From assembly GCA_025093555.1 (NCBI GenBank), contig JAIWNF010000013.1, positions 824,503 through 888,502 of the forward strand: a DNA stretch of 64,000 nt, given 5' to 3'. The stretch is from Circinella umbellata. Lineage: Eukaryota > Mucoromycota > Mucoromycetes > Mucorales > Lichtheimiaceae. Under the pieces are notes generated by a model. It was not told the DNA's origin. It saw only the letters and a list, made by a program, of their open reading frames with translations, and searched no databases. Position 1 is the first letter of the stretch, and each line of letters begins with the position of its first letter. This document shows, one piece after another, positions 22,122 to 36,814 of this stretch. The translations under genes were made by a program, and so were the position numbers.

Positions 22122-23558
22122 TCAAGAAGAACACCAAGATGAATGGAGTACTTGTTGAATAGTATATCGTTTATGAGGATCTACTTGAAGTAAACCATGT
22201 AAAAGATCTTTTAAATCATTTGATAAATTATCTTCAGGTAAAATCTCAAATCTACCATCCAATATCTTTTGTTGAAGTCTAACATCATAACAATCTTGAA
22301 ATGGAAGACGACCTGTCACTAAAGCATATAATACAACACCTAATGACCAAAGATCGGTAGCAGGAGAAGGTAATGGTTTAGTAGATCGAATTTGTTCAGG
22401 CGCAGCATAAGCTAATGAACCACCAGCGACTTCATCAAACATAGAGGGTGCTTGATAGATAGCTAAACCAAAATCACATATTTTAATACGATTAGAATCA
22501 TCCAAAAGAATATTTTCTAATTTCAAATCCTTGTGACAGACTCTAGCTTCTTGATGTAAATAGTGTAATGCGTGACATATTTGCATAACCACAGTACGAG
22601 CTTCTTGTTCATTGAACCGTTTTTTATTGACACGATCCAATAATGAACCACCACCACAATAGTTACATACAATATACATGGCATGATCAGTTTCAAGTAT
22701 CTTTTCAATTAAAACCAAGTTGGGATGATCAAGAGATTTCCAAATATCCAATTCACGATCCAGTCGAGATTGAGTTTGATCATTTAAACAGCTTTTTTTA
22801 ATAACTTTGACAGCCACTTTATGACCATCTGAGATACTATAACCACTACGAACAGTAGAAAAACCACCTTGACCAATGACTTTATCAAATACATAGTCAT
22901 CAATTTCATCACCATCTTCTTCATAAGCAGGAGGTACAACAGGTGATGCAAAACTTGATAAGAAAGATGCAGCGGGTGATTTCATATGTTCCCAAGATTT
23001 AGCATTAATACTTCCAGTAGGTGAAGTAAATGATCCTTTACGTATTTGACATTTACTATGTGGAATATCACGTCTTGATACTAATGATGGTGATAATGGA
23101 CCATACGTAGGTGATGCTGCGGTAGATGATGATGATGAACTGGGTGATGGTGAAGGAGAAAGTGATGGAGGATTTAATGATTGTTGAGTACAAGATGAAC
23201 GACGACGTTGCTGTTGCTGTTGCTGTTGTTGTTGCTGCTGTCCTTGTTGATTATCTTTTTGTAAAGTACAAGAAGATCTTGGTTTATCATGAGGATAATT
23301 TAAATTTCGAAAAATATCAGAGTAATATTCATCTTGACGTTGACCAGTAAGATCATCCTTATTATTGTTATAAGAAATACCAAGTGGGTCAGTATCGATA
23401 TGTAAATGATTATTAATATTATTATTTTTCTTTTTTGGTGATGATTGAACTAATTGTTCTTCTTGTTGTCTTTGTTGTTGTTGCTGTTGTTGCCTCGAAG
23501 GGCGAATGAATTGAAAGTATGAATTAAAACGATTATCAGTGGCTTTATTAGGATTCAT
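22122..23558 (-). CDS. Serine/threonine protein kinase (CAMK-like)
   Basis: A single-exon frame of 478 residues. The first 210 residues are low complexity (two Gln runs, a Ser/Pro block). The kinase domain runs from about 217 to the end: the Gly-loop IGQGGFSTV, the VAIK-type VAVKVIKK, the catalytic loop HKDLKLEN, DFGLA, the activation segment ending AYAAPEQ, and DLWSLGVVLYALVTG. The HRD arginine is lysine (HKD), a conservative change; the catalytic Asp, Asn and DFG Asp are present, so it should be active. The domain fits the CAMK/Snf1-like group by its APE region, but the subfamily is not resolved. No regulatory domain follows the kinase domain. Confidence 0.88.
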   Translation of the reverse strand: MNPNKATDNRFNSYFQFIRPSRQQQQQQQRQQEEQLVQSSPKKKNNNINNHLHIDTDPLGISYNNNKDDLTGQRQDEYYSDIFRNLNYPHDKPRSSCTLQKDNQQGQQQQQQQQQQQRRRSSCTQQSLNPPSLSPSPSPSSSSSSTAASPTYGPLSPSLVSRRDIPHSKCQIRKGSFTSPTGSINAKSWEHMKSPAASFLSSFASPVVPPAYEEDGDEIDDYVFDKVIGQGGFSTVRSGYSISDGHKVAVKVIKKSCLNDQTQSRLDRELDIWKSLDHPNLVLIEKILETDHAMYIVCNYCGGGSLLDRVNKKRFNEQEARTVVMQICHALHYLHQEARVCHKDLKLENILLDDSNRIKICDFGLAIYQAPSMFDEVAGGSLAYAAPEQIRSTKPLPSPATDLWSLGVVLYALVTGRLPFQDCYDVRLQQKILDGRFEILPEDNLSNDLKDLLHGLLQVDPHKRYTIQQVLHSSWCSS

Positions 23559-26500
23559 TCAGTTTATTATTATTAGGTACAAAAGGATAACAAAGCTTCT
23601 TTTTTTTTTGTTTGTGGGGTTAAGTAAGTTAAAAAAAGAACTCAGGTATAATGATTTTAGAGAGAAGAAAAAAAAAAAAAAGGAAAAAAAAGGATAGGAA
23701 GAAAGGATCAAAGAAATAGATAAAAAAAAGTACTTAATCCAATCAAATTATATGTTCATACTCGTGTTCTTATCTATATTACCCCCCGGGGCTTATCTAC
23801 GATCCTTTTAAGTGTTATCGTCCAATCATATGTAATAATCCCCGTAAAACAATAGGTTGTGATTCCAATTCACCGTCTTCTGTTTGGTTAATTTCATCAA
23901 AGCCAAGCAAGTTACAAAACCTTCCCACACCAAGATTTACAAAAAAACTTTCTCCTTAAAAATATAACTCAATTGAATCCATTCTCCTGGGGTCTCAGTT
24001 AAACATTAATACAATTTTAATGGAATCAAGTTAAAAATTAATGTTAAAAAAGGACGGTTGTGCTGGTTATATCTACTTTTTCCGATCATTTCCGAATTGT
24101 CATTCCCTAATATGCTTGTTTATTACCTTTATTTGGTGTACAAAAAAAGTTTTGGCCTCTTTTTTCATGCTGTAAAAGTGAGTATCATTTTTTTAAGATC
24201 CGATTAATAAAATTTTCTATAAAGTATGCATTTCTCCCCCCAATCTTCAACAACACTCCCCCCCTCCTTTTACTTACTCCCTCTTTTACATATATAAAAT
24301 GAAAAGATTCCATCCTAAACAGAGAAAATATATATTTGAATAATGAAATAAAGTACATTTTTAAACAAATCATTTATAAATAAAAAAATAACTATTTTTT
24401 ACTTTTTATTTATTTATTTTTATTTTTCTTTTGTTATTGTTTGCTACACTTTTTTTTATCGGCTCACATGATGAAATAAGAAAAAAAAAGTTCCGTCGGT
24501 TTTCGTAGGAAAACAACATTTCTATTTTATAATTCCCCTCCGATAAAAAAAACATCATTTGAAATGCCAACTCTCTTGAATTTATAACAAAGAGCACGTC
24601 TTTTTTTTTTAACAACGAATTTTACTTTACCAAAAGATAATTCCAAAGAAAATGTCATTTTTCAAATGATGCAACAAAAAGGATTAGGGTGTGAAATTTG
24701 CTTTATTTAGTAAACTAACATTCAGCCTCTCTCCCCCCCCTTATTTTTAAAATCATATGACTTTTTTTTTTATACTTATAGTACCCTCTATATAATTCAA
24801 CTCTTTTATATTATGTCATACATATTTATATACATCTTAATAAGGAACTTACAGATATCATGCCACAAGATGAGATATATTTTTTTTTTGCTTATCTTTA
24901 ATCAAACATCGTTTTCTTCAGATGATCCAAAATATATAATTGACAAAAATACTTTTTTTTTTCCACTCCCACCCCCCCCAATCCAAATTTTTTCCCCGCA
25001 AAAAAAAAAAAAAGATCGTCCCCAATAAAATAGTGATGTAACTGCTGTATTTGGTATTATTATCCAGTTTGATTTATACATCTTTTATTTAATGTTCAAC
25101 AAAAAAAAAGTTTTTTTTTAAAAAGAAGAAGGTCATAAAGATATAATATTCTTATTATAAATTATAAGAAGTTATAAGCAAACAGTCCAATATATTTATA
25201 TATAAATTTTATATTTACAAAACATTACGTCATTATGTTTTGTGAGGTGTAAACTTATCTTAATATAGAAACAAAAAGACTTATTTTCTTATTATATAGT
25301 CTATTTATTAGACATAAGCATGGATCAAAACAAACAAGTACGTACGTATATTAATGTAAACTAAATTAACATACAAATAATTTCAATTTCAAAAGTAGTA
25401 TCATTGTCTTTAAATTGATAGGCCCAATTCTTTAAAAAAACAGAAATATGTACTCTCCATATATGTACGAAATATGGGTCTAACTTTTGGAGCTAACCTT
25501 ATAGCTACACAACATATTTTAAGATTACATATAATTATGATAGATTAAGTTCGAATGTCATTTCATAAAATGCAAAAACTATAGTAGTAGACATTAATAA
25601 ACATGTGGTTATTATCAATACGTACATGTTTATATAGGAAATGTACTGAAAAAAAAAAAGAATGTGTAATAACTAAAAGTCTTTCCAGTAGGAAGACAAA
25701 CACAATAGAAAAATGAAATTATCTACACTGAGCACCTAGCATAAGAACAAAAAATCATGATAACTATGATATGAACAATTGATCATCTGAACCACAGTAT
25801 GTAAAGCATTTGTTTTTATGCGGCTTTGGTAAATTTATTTTAATTGAATTTGCAAGACATTGATAATATCAGATACGCATATTTTTTTTTTTTTTTGGAG
25901 GGTTTTAATGAATATTTTTATTGGTGAGGAAAAATAGACTAAAGCTTGAAAGTTATTCTCCAAAGGATATTATAAAAAAGGAATGGTTTCATTCAGAATA
26001 ATCGCCACATATTTAGTTCGTAGTCGTCTTGATTCGTCAATAAAAAGATTATTCATTCGTTTTATTCACCAATGTAGTATGTTTCGATTGCTTTTTGACT
26101 TATTACAAAGCAAGAAAAAAAAAACTCTCGCCATGTTGGTTCCATAACAACATATCAATGTTCTGCGATTCTTTCACTCCGTCTTAAATTTTTTATTGAT
26201 CTATAAATATACATAAAAAAAGTATTAATAATTAGTTATTTTTTATAACCATTATCCCATTACGATCAAAATTCAATAAAAAAATTATTACCTTCTTTTT
26301 ATTTTTCTCTTGTTACGTATGGCTTGCCTCATTGTTTGGAAACTATGGATACCAGCTTGTAATCACTATTCACTTAATTCTTGGTGACTATTATAAAACG
26401 TTAACAGCCTATCACTTTACGACAAATCGAACTACCTGAATGAATATACGTGCACGAAAGAAAGTATATGATTTCAATAATTATGATTTACCTCTTCCCA

Positions 26501-26690
26501 CGGCCCATTTTTTTTGTATGTCTATTACTTGGTACAGTTCTTCTGGTAAAGGCCTCTTTTTTGGAATCGAATTTATTTTATCCACTAAATAAATAAAAAA
26601 TAAAGTGGTTAAATAGACATTGATAATATACATCAACACGATATCAATTAATTTTTTTTTTCAATTCATATTATTATGGTTGTCATGTCA
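23559..26690. other. Gene-poor stretch
   Basis: About 3.1 kb with no assignable gene. The first few hundred bases are the kinase promoter side and are rich in poly-A. One coding-like exon candidate was seen on the minus strand at about 26,492-26,588 (reading KKRPLPEELYQVIDIQKKW between an AG and a GTAAAT), but no partner exon was found. Confidence 0.4.
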
Positions 26691-27072
26691 CCAATTAAAC
26701 CATAGCGTAGACGTCGAATTGAAGAAAACTGTATTGCTTGCCCTCCAGTTGTTCGCCGTAACAAATATCCCAATCCTTACCCCCAACCAAATACAGTTTT
26801 CCTTTGGCTTGTTAATCATATCTATATATTATAAAAGTAAAATCAAGTAAAGTAAAGCAATCCACAACCCATTCACTTCCTACCAATTAAACCATAGCGT
26901 AGACGTCGAATTGAAGAAAACTGTATTGCTTGCCCTCCAGTTGTTCGCCCTATAAAAAATCCCAATCCTTACCCCCAACCAAATACAGTTTTCCGTTTGC
27001 CTTGTTAACCATATCTATATATTATAAAAGTAAAATCAAGTAAAGTAAAGCATTCCACAACCCATTCACTTC
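26691..27072. repeat. 192-bp tandem duplication (two copies)
   Basis: Copy 1 starts at 26691 (CCAATTAAACCATAGCGTAG) and copy 2 at 26883, a period of 192 bp. The copies differ at only a handful of positions, mostly around CGTAACAAATAT versus CTATAAAAAAT. Each copy holds an internal inverted repeat (GAAAACTGTATT ... AATACAGTTTTC) about 55-60 bp apart, which could form a hairpin. High identity implies a recent duplication. Confidence 0.85.
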
Positions 27073-27470
27073 CACCCACCTACTCATACTCCTGCGCTTC
27101 CACCAATTTGCTCCCCCTTATTCAGTTACATTCATTAGCTTCCACCCATTCACTCGCACCCATTCATTTCCACTCATTCATATACACCCATTAGCTTTCA
27201 CCCTTTAGCTTCCACACACACTTACACTCGCTTATGCGCATTCACTCACAGGCATTCACCTCCACTCCTTCGCTTCTATCCCTTCACATCCGCTCATTCA
27301 GTTACACCCATAAGCCCCCACCAACTCACACCCACTCCCTTTCACTCCTTCACTTCCTTTCACTCATTTCCACTCCTTGCCTTTTAACTATTTGCTTCCA
27401 CACTCTTTCAGTCCTACATGCATTCATTTCGCCCATTTTTTTTTCCAATCATTTACCTTCTTACCTACCT
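27073..27470. repeat. C/T-rich, G-poor degenerate repeat tract
   Basis: About 400 bp made of variants of CATTCACTTCCACCC (period roughly 14-16, poorly kept). The plus strand is strongly pyrimidine-rich with few G. It connects the 192-bp duplication to the 28-bp minisatellite. A plus-strand frame across it (27234-27476) is Ser/Pro/Leu/His repeat and is not taken as a gene. Confidence 0.6.
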
Positions 27471-27495
27471 TGTTGAATCACCAACCTTGTTAATT

Positions 27496-27775
27496 ACCTT
27501 GTTCGTCGCCAGCCTTGTAACTTACCTTGTTCGTCGCCGGTCTTGTAACTTACCTTGTTCGTCGCCGGCCTTGTAACTTACCTTGTTCGTCGCCAGCCTT
27601 GTTACTTACCTTGTCCATTGCCAGCCTTGTAACTTACCTTGTCCGTCGCAAGCCTTGTAACTTACCTTGTTCGTCGCCGGCCTTGTAACTTACCTTGTCC
27701 GTCGCCAGCCTTGTAACTTACCTTGTCCGTCGCCAGCCTTGTAACTTACCTTGTTCGTCACCAGCCTTGTAAAGT
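27496..27775. repeat. 28-bp minisatellite, 10 units
   Basis: Ten head-to-tail units of 28 bp with the consensus ACCTTGTTCGTCGCCAGCCT + TGTAACTT; the units differ at one to three positions (TTCGTC/TCCGTC, CCAGCC/CCGGCC). Degenerate units flank both ends (27,470-27,495 and 27,776-27,815). Because 28 is not a multiple of three, a translated repeat is unlikely. On the minus strand each unit junction reads CAAGGTAAGT, a perfect 5' splice-site consensus. Confidence 0.9.
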
Positions 27776-27815
27776 ACCGTGTTGGAGCATCAGCCGTGTT
27801 ACCTAACGTGTCATC

Positions 27816-30800
27816 TACTATGTCTCTTGTGGCTCATAGAATATCTATATATTAGATCAAGGTATGACAGAATAATATGAATATTGTTTTGTTGGATAAG
27901 AAAATTACTAGTCATCTGAAATAGCATTAGAAAAAGAATTGGTATAATAAGAAAGTTTTATTAAAAAAGAATACATTACTCACCTTGGTGACACATAGCT
28001 GTCATATAAACATATAGATATAATTCATAATTTTGATAAAGGTGATAAGGAAGGCATCTATTATTGAGCAATAGTCATTTTGTAAGTTAAATGTTCTCAT
28101 AGCAACATAAGACAATTTTAATAAGTTCACACATCATCTTAAACTAATAATAAAAAGACTTACCGTTATTTGTTTACTGTATTAGCTCTAAAAATTAAAT
28201 ACATCGTGCTCTTCTTTTAAAAGACCATACTTGTTGAATATAGTAGTCGCTTGAACTGTGTTTATTTTATTTGTTTTCATGTTTAAAGCCTTGTTTTATC
28301 ATTGGTTCATCTTCCGTAGAACATCAAGGAATGTAAGCTGTACTTGTAAGAATTTCTTCATTCATACATCTATAAAATTAAATGGCAATAATAAGTAAAA
28401 TATTTTCTCGAAACAAAAGTAATCAATTATGCTTTTGTTTTTTTTTTCTTTTTGTTCTCCCCAACATACCTTCAACGTTTGTAGTACTTGATTTGATACG
28501 TTTGTTCTCTTGGTCACACTATATGATGAGCTTGTGCATATAAAAAGTTTTAAGCGTTGTCAAAGAATTTTTGTTTAAAAAAAGAAAAATCACGTTTTTG
28601 GTTCCTCTAGCCACGGTTTGGTTCCAATTAAAGTTTGAAATGTATGCGCCGTTAAAATAATTCATGCACCACCAAGTGCCAATAAGTAGTACAGGTTCAG
28701 TATTAAAACTCATTTTGACACCTTGGAAACCCCTAATTATTGGCGACCGTTAACGATAAAACAGATCAAAATTTCGCCATTGAATATATAAGACACCGCA
28801 TAGTTTATCAAGTGAAAGGGGATAATTGTCGCGCTTGAAGGTCCACTGGTGGTAAGTTTATACACTCACGGTTCCAGGTGAATGCAGAAAAACCAAACAG
28901 CTACAGCAAAAATAAAAAAGTTATAGACAAAATTAGCAACATATTAGACGGCCATTGTAGCTTAAAAACAATAATATAAATATTTTGAAAAACTGTACCT
29001 TTTGACTATTTTACGCTACTTATTGTCTGTTGAATGTTATTCGTCATTTGACTAAATGAAGAGAGAAAAAAAATGATAGTTTAAGGAAAGTAAGAAAAGT
29101 AAAAAGAACATAAAAAGGGACATAAAAAATTAAACTTTAAATAATGTCAAAAAAAAAAGAAGAAGAAGAGTAGCAAGTAGCCACCCTACTTCTTTTCTTT
29201 AGTGTTGATAAGAAAGGGTAGAAAAAAGAAAAGTTACAAGTAATTGAAAGTAAATGTCATAAAAAAAAAGTGTAAAAAGGAATGTCAAAAGAAAAGAAAG
29301 AAATACTTCTTTTTTTTTGAATGTTGGGAGAAAAGAGAAAGTGTAAAAAGAAATGTAAAAAAGTAGTAGATTACTACAAGTACATTTCAAAAAAGAAAGA
29401 ATAGTTGGTAGGAAAGGGAAAGAAGAAAGAAGAAATGTGTTGGTGACATTTTTTAATAAGACTGGTTACTGCTAACAACAATAGTGATCTAGACCGGATA
29501 GATCCGCAGCATGTTATTACCATATTTATTATCATGTGAAATCTGGGCCGCGTCCGAAGAAAAAAAAAACTATCAAGATCTTTACAAACTGTAGATTGCA
29601 ACATTCCATGTCAAAGTAAGATTAGTGTGGGGTATTTTTTTACCATAGCAATAAGTTGCTTAACAACGGTTTTATTTTATGTAGAAACAAACACGCTTTT
29701 TTTTTATCTAGTCATAGTGGTATGTTGTCGCGTAAAAATTAAAGAAATGCGTCGGGGTAAACCAATGAATATTTCTCTATCTAATGCAAAAAATAAAAAT
29801 AAAAGAGTGGAATATGAGATGTTTGTATTGGATATAAGACACATAGAATCCCTTTTATATTTGGAGAAAAAGGTTATATGCAGTTCTTTTAAAAAAAAGT
29901 CATAAAGTTTTGTCAACACTCGTTTCAAAAAATTTAACCCACACGTCGGTATGTATGAACTTAACGACCCACTGAACATGCTTAGCTATAATACATTCTT
30001 TTTCAAAGCAATCAATTCCTCATACTTCCAAATACACGGTACCGTATTTTCGAGACAAACATCTAGTCCTGAAGTTTCCAACCATCTAGTTCTGGAAATC
30101 TTGAGAATATTTGAAATTGTGAAGCGCATCGGGACGAAAGGTTGCGCCCGAATATTTGTGAGCGCCCTGTTGAGAGAAAATTACTCTACTCATCGTCTTA
30201 AATAAGTTCAACTACCATTTGATGATTGTATTCTAGTGAATCAGAAATGAATTAAGAATCAGGATTTGATAACTGTACTAAATATGAAGTCAATATTTAT
30301 TCTCTAAAAAACGAATTATCTTTGTTTCAGACACCATTGATACTAATAAGGTATTTGAGTAAAAACTCCAAGAGCCGTATCACGTACAGACCACACAAGA
30401 GTTAATAATGACATATTCTATTTTTAAGCTTCTTTACAGAAGTATGTGATTTTTTCGTTAAACCAGCACTTTTCAAATGTGAAAGTCTGAACCGATTTAC
30501 CGGAAACTTTACGTAAGTGAGCTTCAGTAATAAATTAGAGGTAAATTAACGGTTGGAAAAAGAAGTTGATTCAATAGAAATATGTCACCTTAAGATTTAG
30601 TTCTGATTTACGTACTTGGTTTTGAGTATATCTTTTGAAACATCATCCATAATAAAGTAACAACTCACACAAGAAGTCAACAAAGAAAATAGAATGTATA
30701 GTTGCACTATTATTCACAATTTATGTAAAATCGAATAGACAAACAGATCATAATTATATAGTAGTGTCACACAACCCAGCTGCATTATTGGCTAAAGAAT

Positions 30801-30886
30801 AATTTAGTCTTGCTGTGCCTTTTTGCTACGACAGATATACACTTTTATCTTTTCGAGTTTTTTTTTTTAAAAAAAATCTCTTAGTA
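27816..30886. other. Gene-poor stretch, nothing assigned
   Basis: About 3 kb with no supported gene. Open frames of 60-92 codons exist (28519-28713 minus; 29627-29905 and 29951-30205 plus; 29704-29979 minus). The pair near 30 kb is open on both strands and somewhat richer in GC than its surroundings, so it may be transposon debris, but no domain was recognised. The last part is the promoter side of the E2 gene. Confidence 0.4.
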
Positions 30887-32446
30887 ATGGCGAATAAATA
30901 TAATCTCAAGAATCCAGGTAAAAATCATATTTTAGTTCAATTTTCCGTTATCTATTATTTTTCCTTTATTTTTTTTTACTTATCATAATGGTGCTAACAA
31001 ATGAATAAAATAAATAATAATGATAAAAGCGGTCAAACGGATTATGCAAGAAGCAAGAGAATTGGCTATTGAATCCTGTTATGAATATGAAGCACATCCT
31101 CTAGAAGTATATACCTTTTTTTAATAATTTTTTTGTTCTATTTATCTTTATATATACTAATGCCATTTCGATTCAAAACTTTATAGGACAATCTTTTTGA
31201 ATGGCATTTTACTGTACGTGGACCTGGTGATACAGAATTTGAAGAAGGAAGGTAAGAGAAGGAAACAATAAAGTATATACTAGATTTAGCCACGTTTCGC
31301 TTAAACTATCAATTAAATATGTATATATGTATATATAGATATCATGGTCGTATATTACTTCCTACCGAATATCCATTTAAACCCCCAGAACTTATCTTTT
31401 TAACGGTAAAATATATTTGTTTCATAAAACACCAAAGAGATATATCTTATCATTGAATGAAACGCTTATTAAAAAGTATTACTATTATTAAGCCAAACGG
31501 ACGTTTCGAATTAAATACAAAAGTATGTTTAAGTATTACCGGGTTTCATCCTGAATATTGGCAACCTGCTTGGGGAAGTAAGTTTGAAAGACATAAATTC
31601 TTATACTTCGCTCTCTTTTTTTATGTTACTGAATATATTATTATTATTGTATTTATTTTTAGTTAGAACAGTTATATTAGCTGTCATGGGCTTTTTCCCC
31701 ACAGAAGCACGTGGTGCAATTGGTGGATTAGACTATTCAAAAGAAGAACGACGAATATTTGCTAAAAAGTAAAGTAACCTATTTTTTCGATATTAGTAAT
31801 GCAAGTATATGGTAATATGTACTTACAAGTAGGGAATTATTACTTTTATTACTGTATTAGATCGAATACTTGGAAATGTACTGTATGTGATCAACGGAAT
31901 GATGAGTTACTTAGTGATACTGCTCCACGAAAAAAGCCATCTTCATCGGAACAAGAAAGTATGCCTACCTTTGCACTTAGTTATAAAAAAGATAATGATA
32001 ATAAAGATGAAAAAGAATCAAATGAAGTAACATCAACGGAAACTACAACAGAGATTAAACAACATAATCCAAAAACAACCGAGCCATCCTCACCCCAGCA
32101 ACAACATTTTTCTTCTTTTCCAGCCGAATCCTCTTCTTCATCATCTTCATCAATACAACAAGAACAACTGGATGAGAAGAAAAAATCATCCATGTTATCC
32201 GAAAAATCCAAATCATCCACTGCTATTGCTACTCACACCGACAAGAAAAAGAAGAGCAAAATTAATATAAAAAATAATAGTGGTAGCAGTAATTCTCCTA
32301 TTACTACTCCATCTGTGAATGTACAGGAACAACAAAGAAATAGTAATAACAATAATGATAATAGTAGACCTCCTTTCTGGTTAGATGTGTTAATAGGCGG
32401 ATTGATCGTGGCTGTAATTGGTTTGCTTATACGTCGTTACACCTAA
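30887..32446 (+). CDS. UBE2J-type (Ubc6-like) ER-anchored ubiquitin-conjugating enzyme
   Basis: Six or more exons. The protein starts MANKYNLKNP and continues AVKRIMQEARELAIE, the first E2 helix. It then has FEWHFTVRGPGDTEFEEG, ILLPTEYPFKPPEL and the UBE2J-specific active-site region TKVCLSITGFHPEYWQPAWG (catalytic Cys in VCLS, then IRTVILAVMGF). The last exon carries WKCTVCDQ, a long Ser/Lys/Gln-rich linker and a C-terminal membrane anchor (WLDVLIGGLIVAVIGLLI) with a short lumenal tail RRYT. This tail-anchored layout fits E2s of ER-associated degradation (yeast Ubc6, animal UBE2J1/2). The intron in the codon for G-I (TGGGGA A|GTAAGT) joins cleanly. Confidence 0.92.
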
Positions 32447-32859
32447 TTTATTATACAATTCACCTTTCCTCCTTCAAAGCTTATTCTTCTTTCTTGCCCT
32501 TAATTTAATTTAAATTTTGTTTTATTTGTAAAATTGTATATACAAAGTGTTCATTTCTTATTCTATAAATAAAAAGTTCTATCAAGGGAATTAGTAGATT
32601 AACAAGCAAAACATATAGTATTATTCAAAGGCACAGCCAATTAGCCTATTATCTTACTATATATTTATCATATGTGTATTATATACCTTGGTATTTGCTT
32701 AATAATACAATGGATATCTTATGCTATTATTGGCGGAACATTGAGTCATAATGCATCGCTCCGATTTGAATTTATGCATGATATCATTACTCGTATAAAT
32801 TTCTGCCGCTTAATTTTTTCCCCTTCTCTTTTTTCCCCATTTTATTTACTTGTAAAAAA
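32447..32859. other. Intergenic, E2 terminator side and NMO promoter
   Basis: 413 bp with no gene. A T- and C-rich stretch lies just upstream of the NMO start codon. Confidence 0.4.
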
Positions 32860-34008
32860 ATGTCTTCTACCTTGGCAACTGCATTTACTCGTGCCGTTCA
32901 TATTAAATATCCCATTATTCAAGCACCTTGTGCAGGCCACACAAGTATTGATCTTGTAGCAGCTGTTAGTAATGCAGGTGGCCTAGGTTCTCTTGGTGCC
33001 GCCATGATGCCCATTGACACAATGCGAAACACCATTCGTGCCATTAAAGAAAAAACATCACAACCATTTGCGGTCAATTTATTTTGTCGTGATGCCCACA
33101 CGCCAACAACTCAAGAACTTCACCAAGACTATCCCAAAGTAGATGCTGTATTGGGACAAGTTCGAAAAGAACTTGGTCTTTCCACCCCACAGCAATATAC
33201 ACTTCGATCACCTCCACTGGATCAGCAAATCGCTGTTATTTTAGAAGAAAGAGTACCCGTAGTTTCATTTACATTTGGTATTTTACCTGATAATGAATTA
33301 GAACGACTGTGGAATGCTGGTGTTTACTTGATTGGTACAGCGACCTCTGTCAAAGAAGCACTTGTTTTGGCTGGGTTGGATGAACGTGATCCTACACGTA
33401 AAGCGGATGCAGTGGTAGCTCAAGGATTAGAAGCTGGAGGCCATCGTGGAACATTTTTATTTGATGAACAGCAATTACCTGCTCGTGAATTGACGGATCG
33501 TATCCATGAAGCTTTTAAGAGAAAAGAATCATCCACATCGATTAATGTTCCTATTTTAACAGCCGGTGGATTAAGTAGTGGTCAAGATGTAGCAGATGTT
33601 CTTTATAATCATCATGCAGATGGTGCTATTTTAGGAAGTTTGTTTATGTTGACCAAAGAGTCTTCCACACCTTTGGTTCAACGTCGTATTATGATTGAAT
33701 CCGAAAATGAGCCACGTCTGACACGCGGCCTTTCGGGTCGATTTGCACGAGGTTACCCGAATGTATTTATGGATAAAATGGATCAATTAGCGGATGCAGA
33801 TATTCCTTCATATGATATTCATTCTGCTCGAACCAAAGATATTGCTGGACATGCTGCAACAAATGGTATTTCAGATTATATGATGCTATGGTCAGGTTCA
33901 AATGCTCGTGCTGCCGGTCAATATACAGATCAATCTCAAATATCTGCTGGTGCTCTTGTTACTAAACTTGTTCAAGATATTACTGCCCATAAATCAACAA
34001 CTGCATAA
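32860..34008 (+). CDS. Nitronate monooxygenase (2-nitropropane dioxygenase family)
   Basis: An intronless frame of 382 residues, unusual among the intron-rich neighbours. The FMN-binding TIM barrel is visible: IKYPIIQAPCAGHTS at the N-terminus, SNAGGLGSLGAA, PFAVNLFCRD, VPVVSFTFGI, AQGLEAGGHRG (phosphate loop and catalytic His region), PILTAGGLSSGQDVADVL, ADGAILGSLFM and a C-terminal SGSNARAAG. The enzyme oxidises alkyl nitronates, including the toxin propionate-3-nitronate, with FMN and O2. The barrel looks complete. Lack of introns could hint at retroposition or transfer from bacteria, but fungi have many such genes. It ends 202 bp from the converging glycerol kinase. Confidence 0.92.
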   Translation: MSSTLATAFTRAVHIKYPIIQAPCAGHTSIDLVAAVSNAGGLGSLGAAMMPIDTMRNTIRAIKEKTSQPFAVNLFCRDAHTPTTQELHQDYPKVDAVLGQVRKELGLSTPQQYTLRSPPLDQQIAVILEERVPVVSFTFGILPDNELERLWNAGVYLIGTATSVKEALVLAGLDERDPTRKADAVVAQGLEAGGHRGTFLFDEQQLPARELTDRIHEAFKRKESSTSINVPILTAGGLSSGQDVADVLYNHHADGAILGSLFMLTKESSTPLVQRRIMIESENEPRLTRGLSGRFARGYPNVFMDKMDQLADADIPSYDIHSARTKDIAGHAATNGISDYMMLWSGSNARAAGQYTDQSQISAGALVTKLVQDITAHKSTTA

Positions 34009-34210
34009 TGTAATTGTTGTAAAAGAAAGAAAAAAAAACCAATAAATTGTTATATTTGTGTATAGATATATATGAATATTTTAATGTTGGGGGAATATTT
34101 ATATAGTTTATATATATGTATATATATACATGTGTATTATCAAAAGGGTGGGGGGAAGGAATTGAGAGGATTCAAAGAAGAAGAGGGAAAAAAAAGATAG
34201 TAGTGATAAT

Positions 34211-36814
<2,604 letters not shown>

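Noticed and set aside
26492..26588. Coding-like exon on the minus strand
   Set aside because: No second exon could be joined in phase; below the level for a gene call.
27496..27775. Regular repeats that might be a CRISPR array
   Set aside because: The units are contiguous 28-bp copies with no unique spacers, in a eukaryotic context; it is a minisatellite.
28519..28713. 64-codon minus-strand frame
   Set aside because: Isolated, no signal peptide, no recognised motif.
29627..30205. Overlapping open frames on both strands near 30 kb
   Set aside because: No domain, no splice-supported extension; may be old transposon sequence, but not enough to call.
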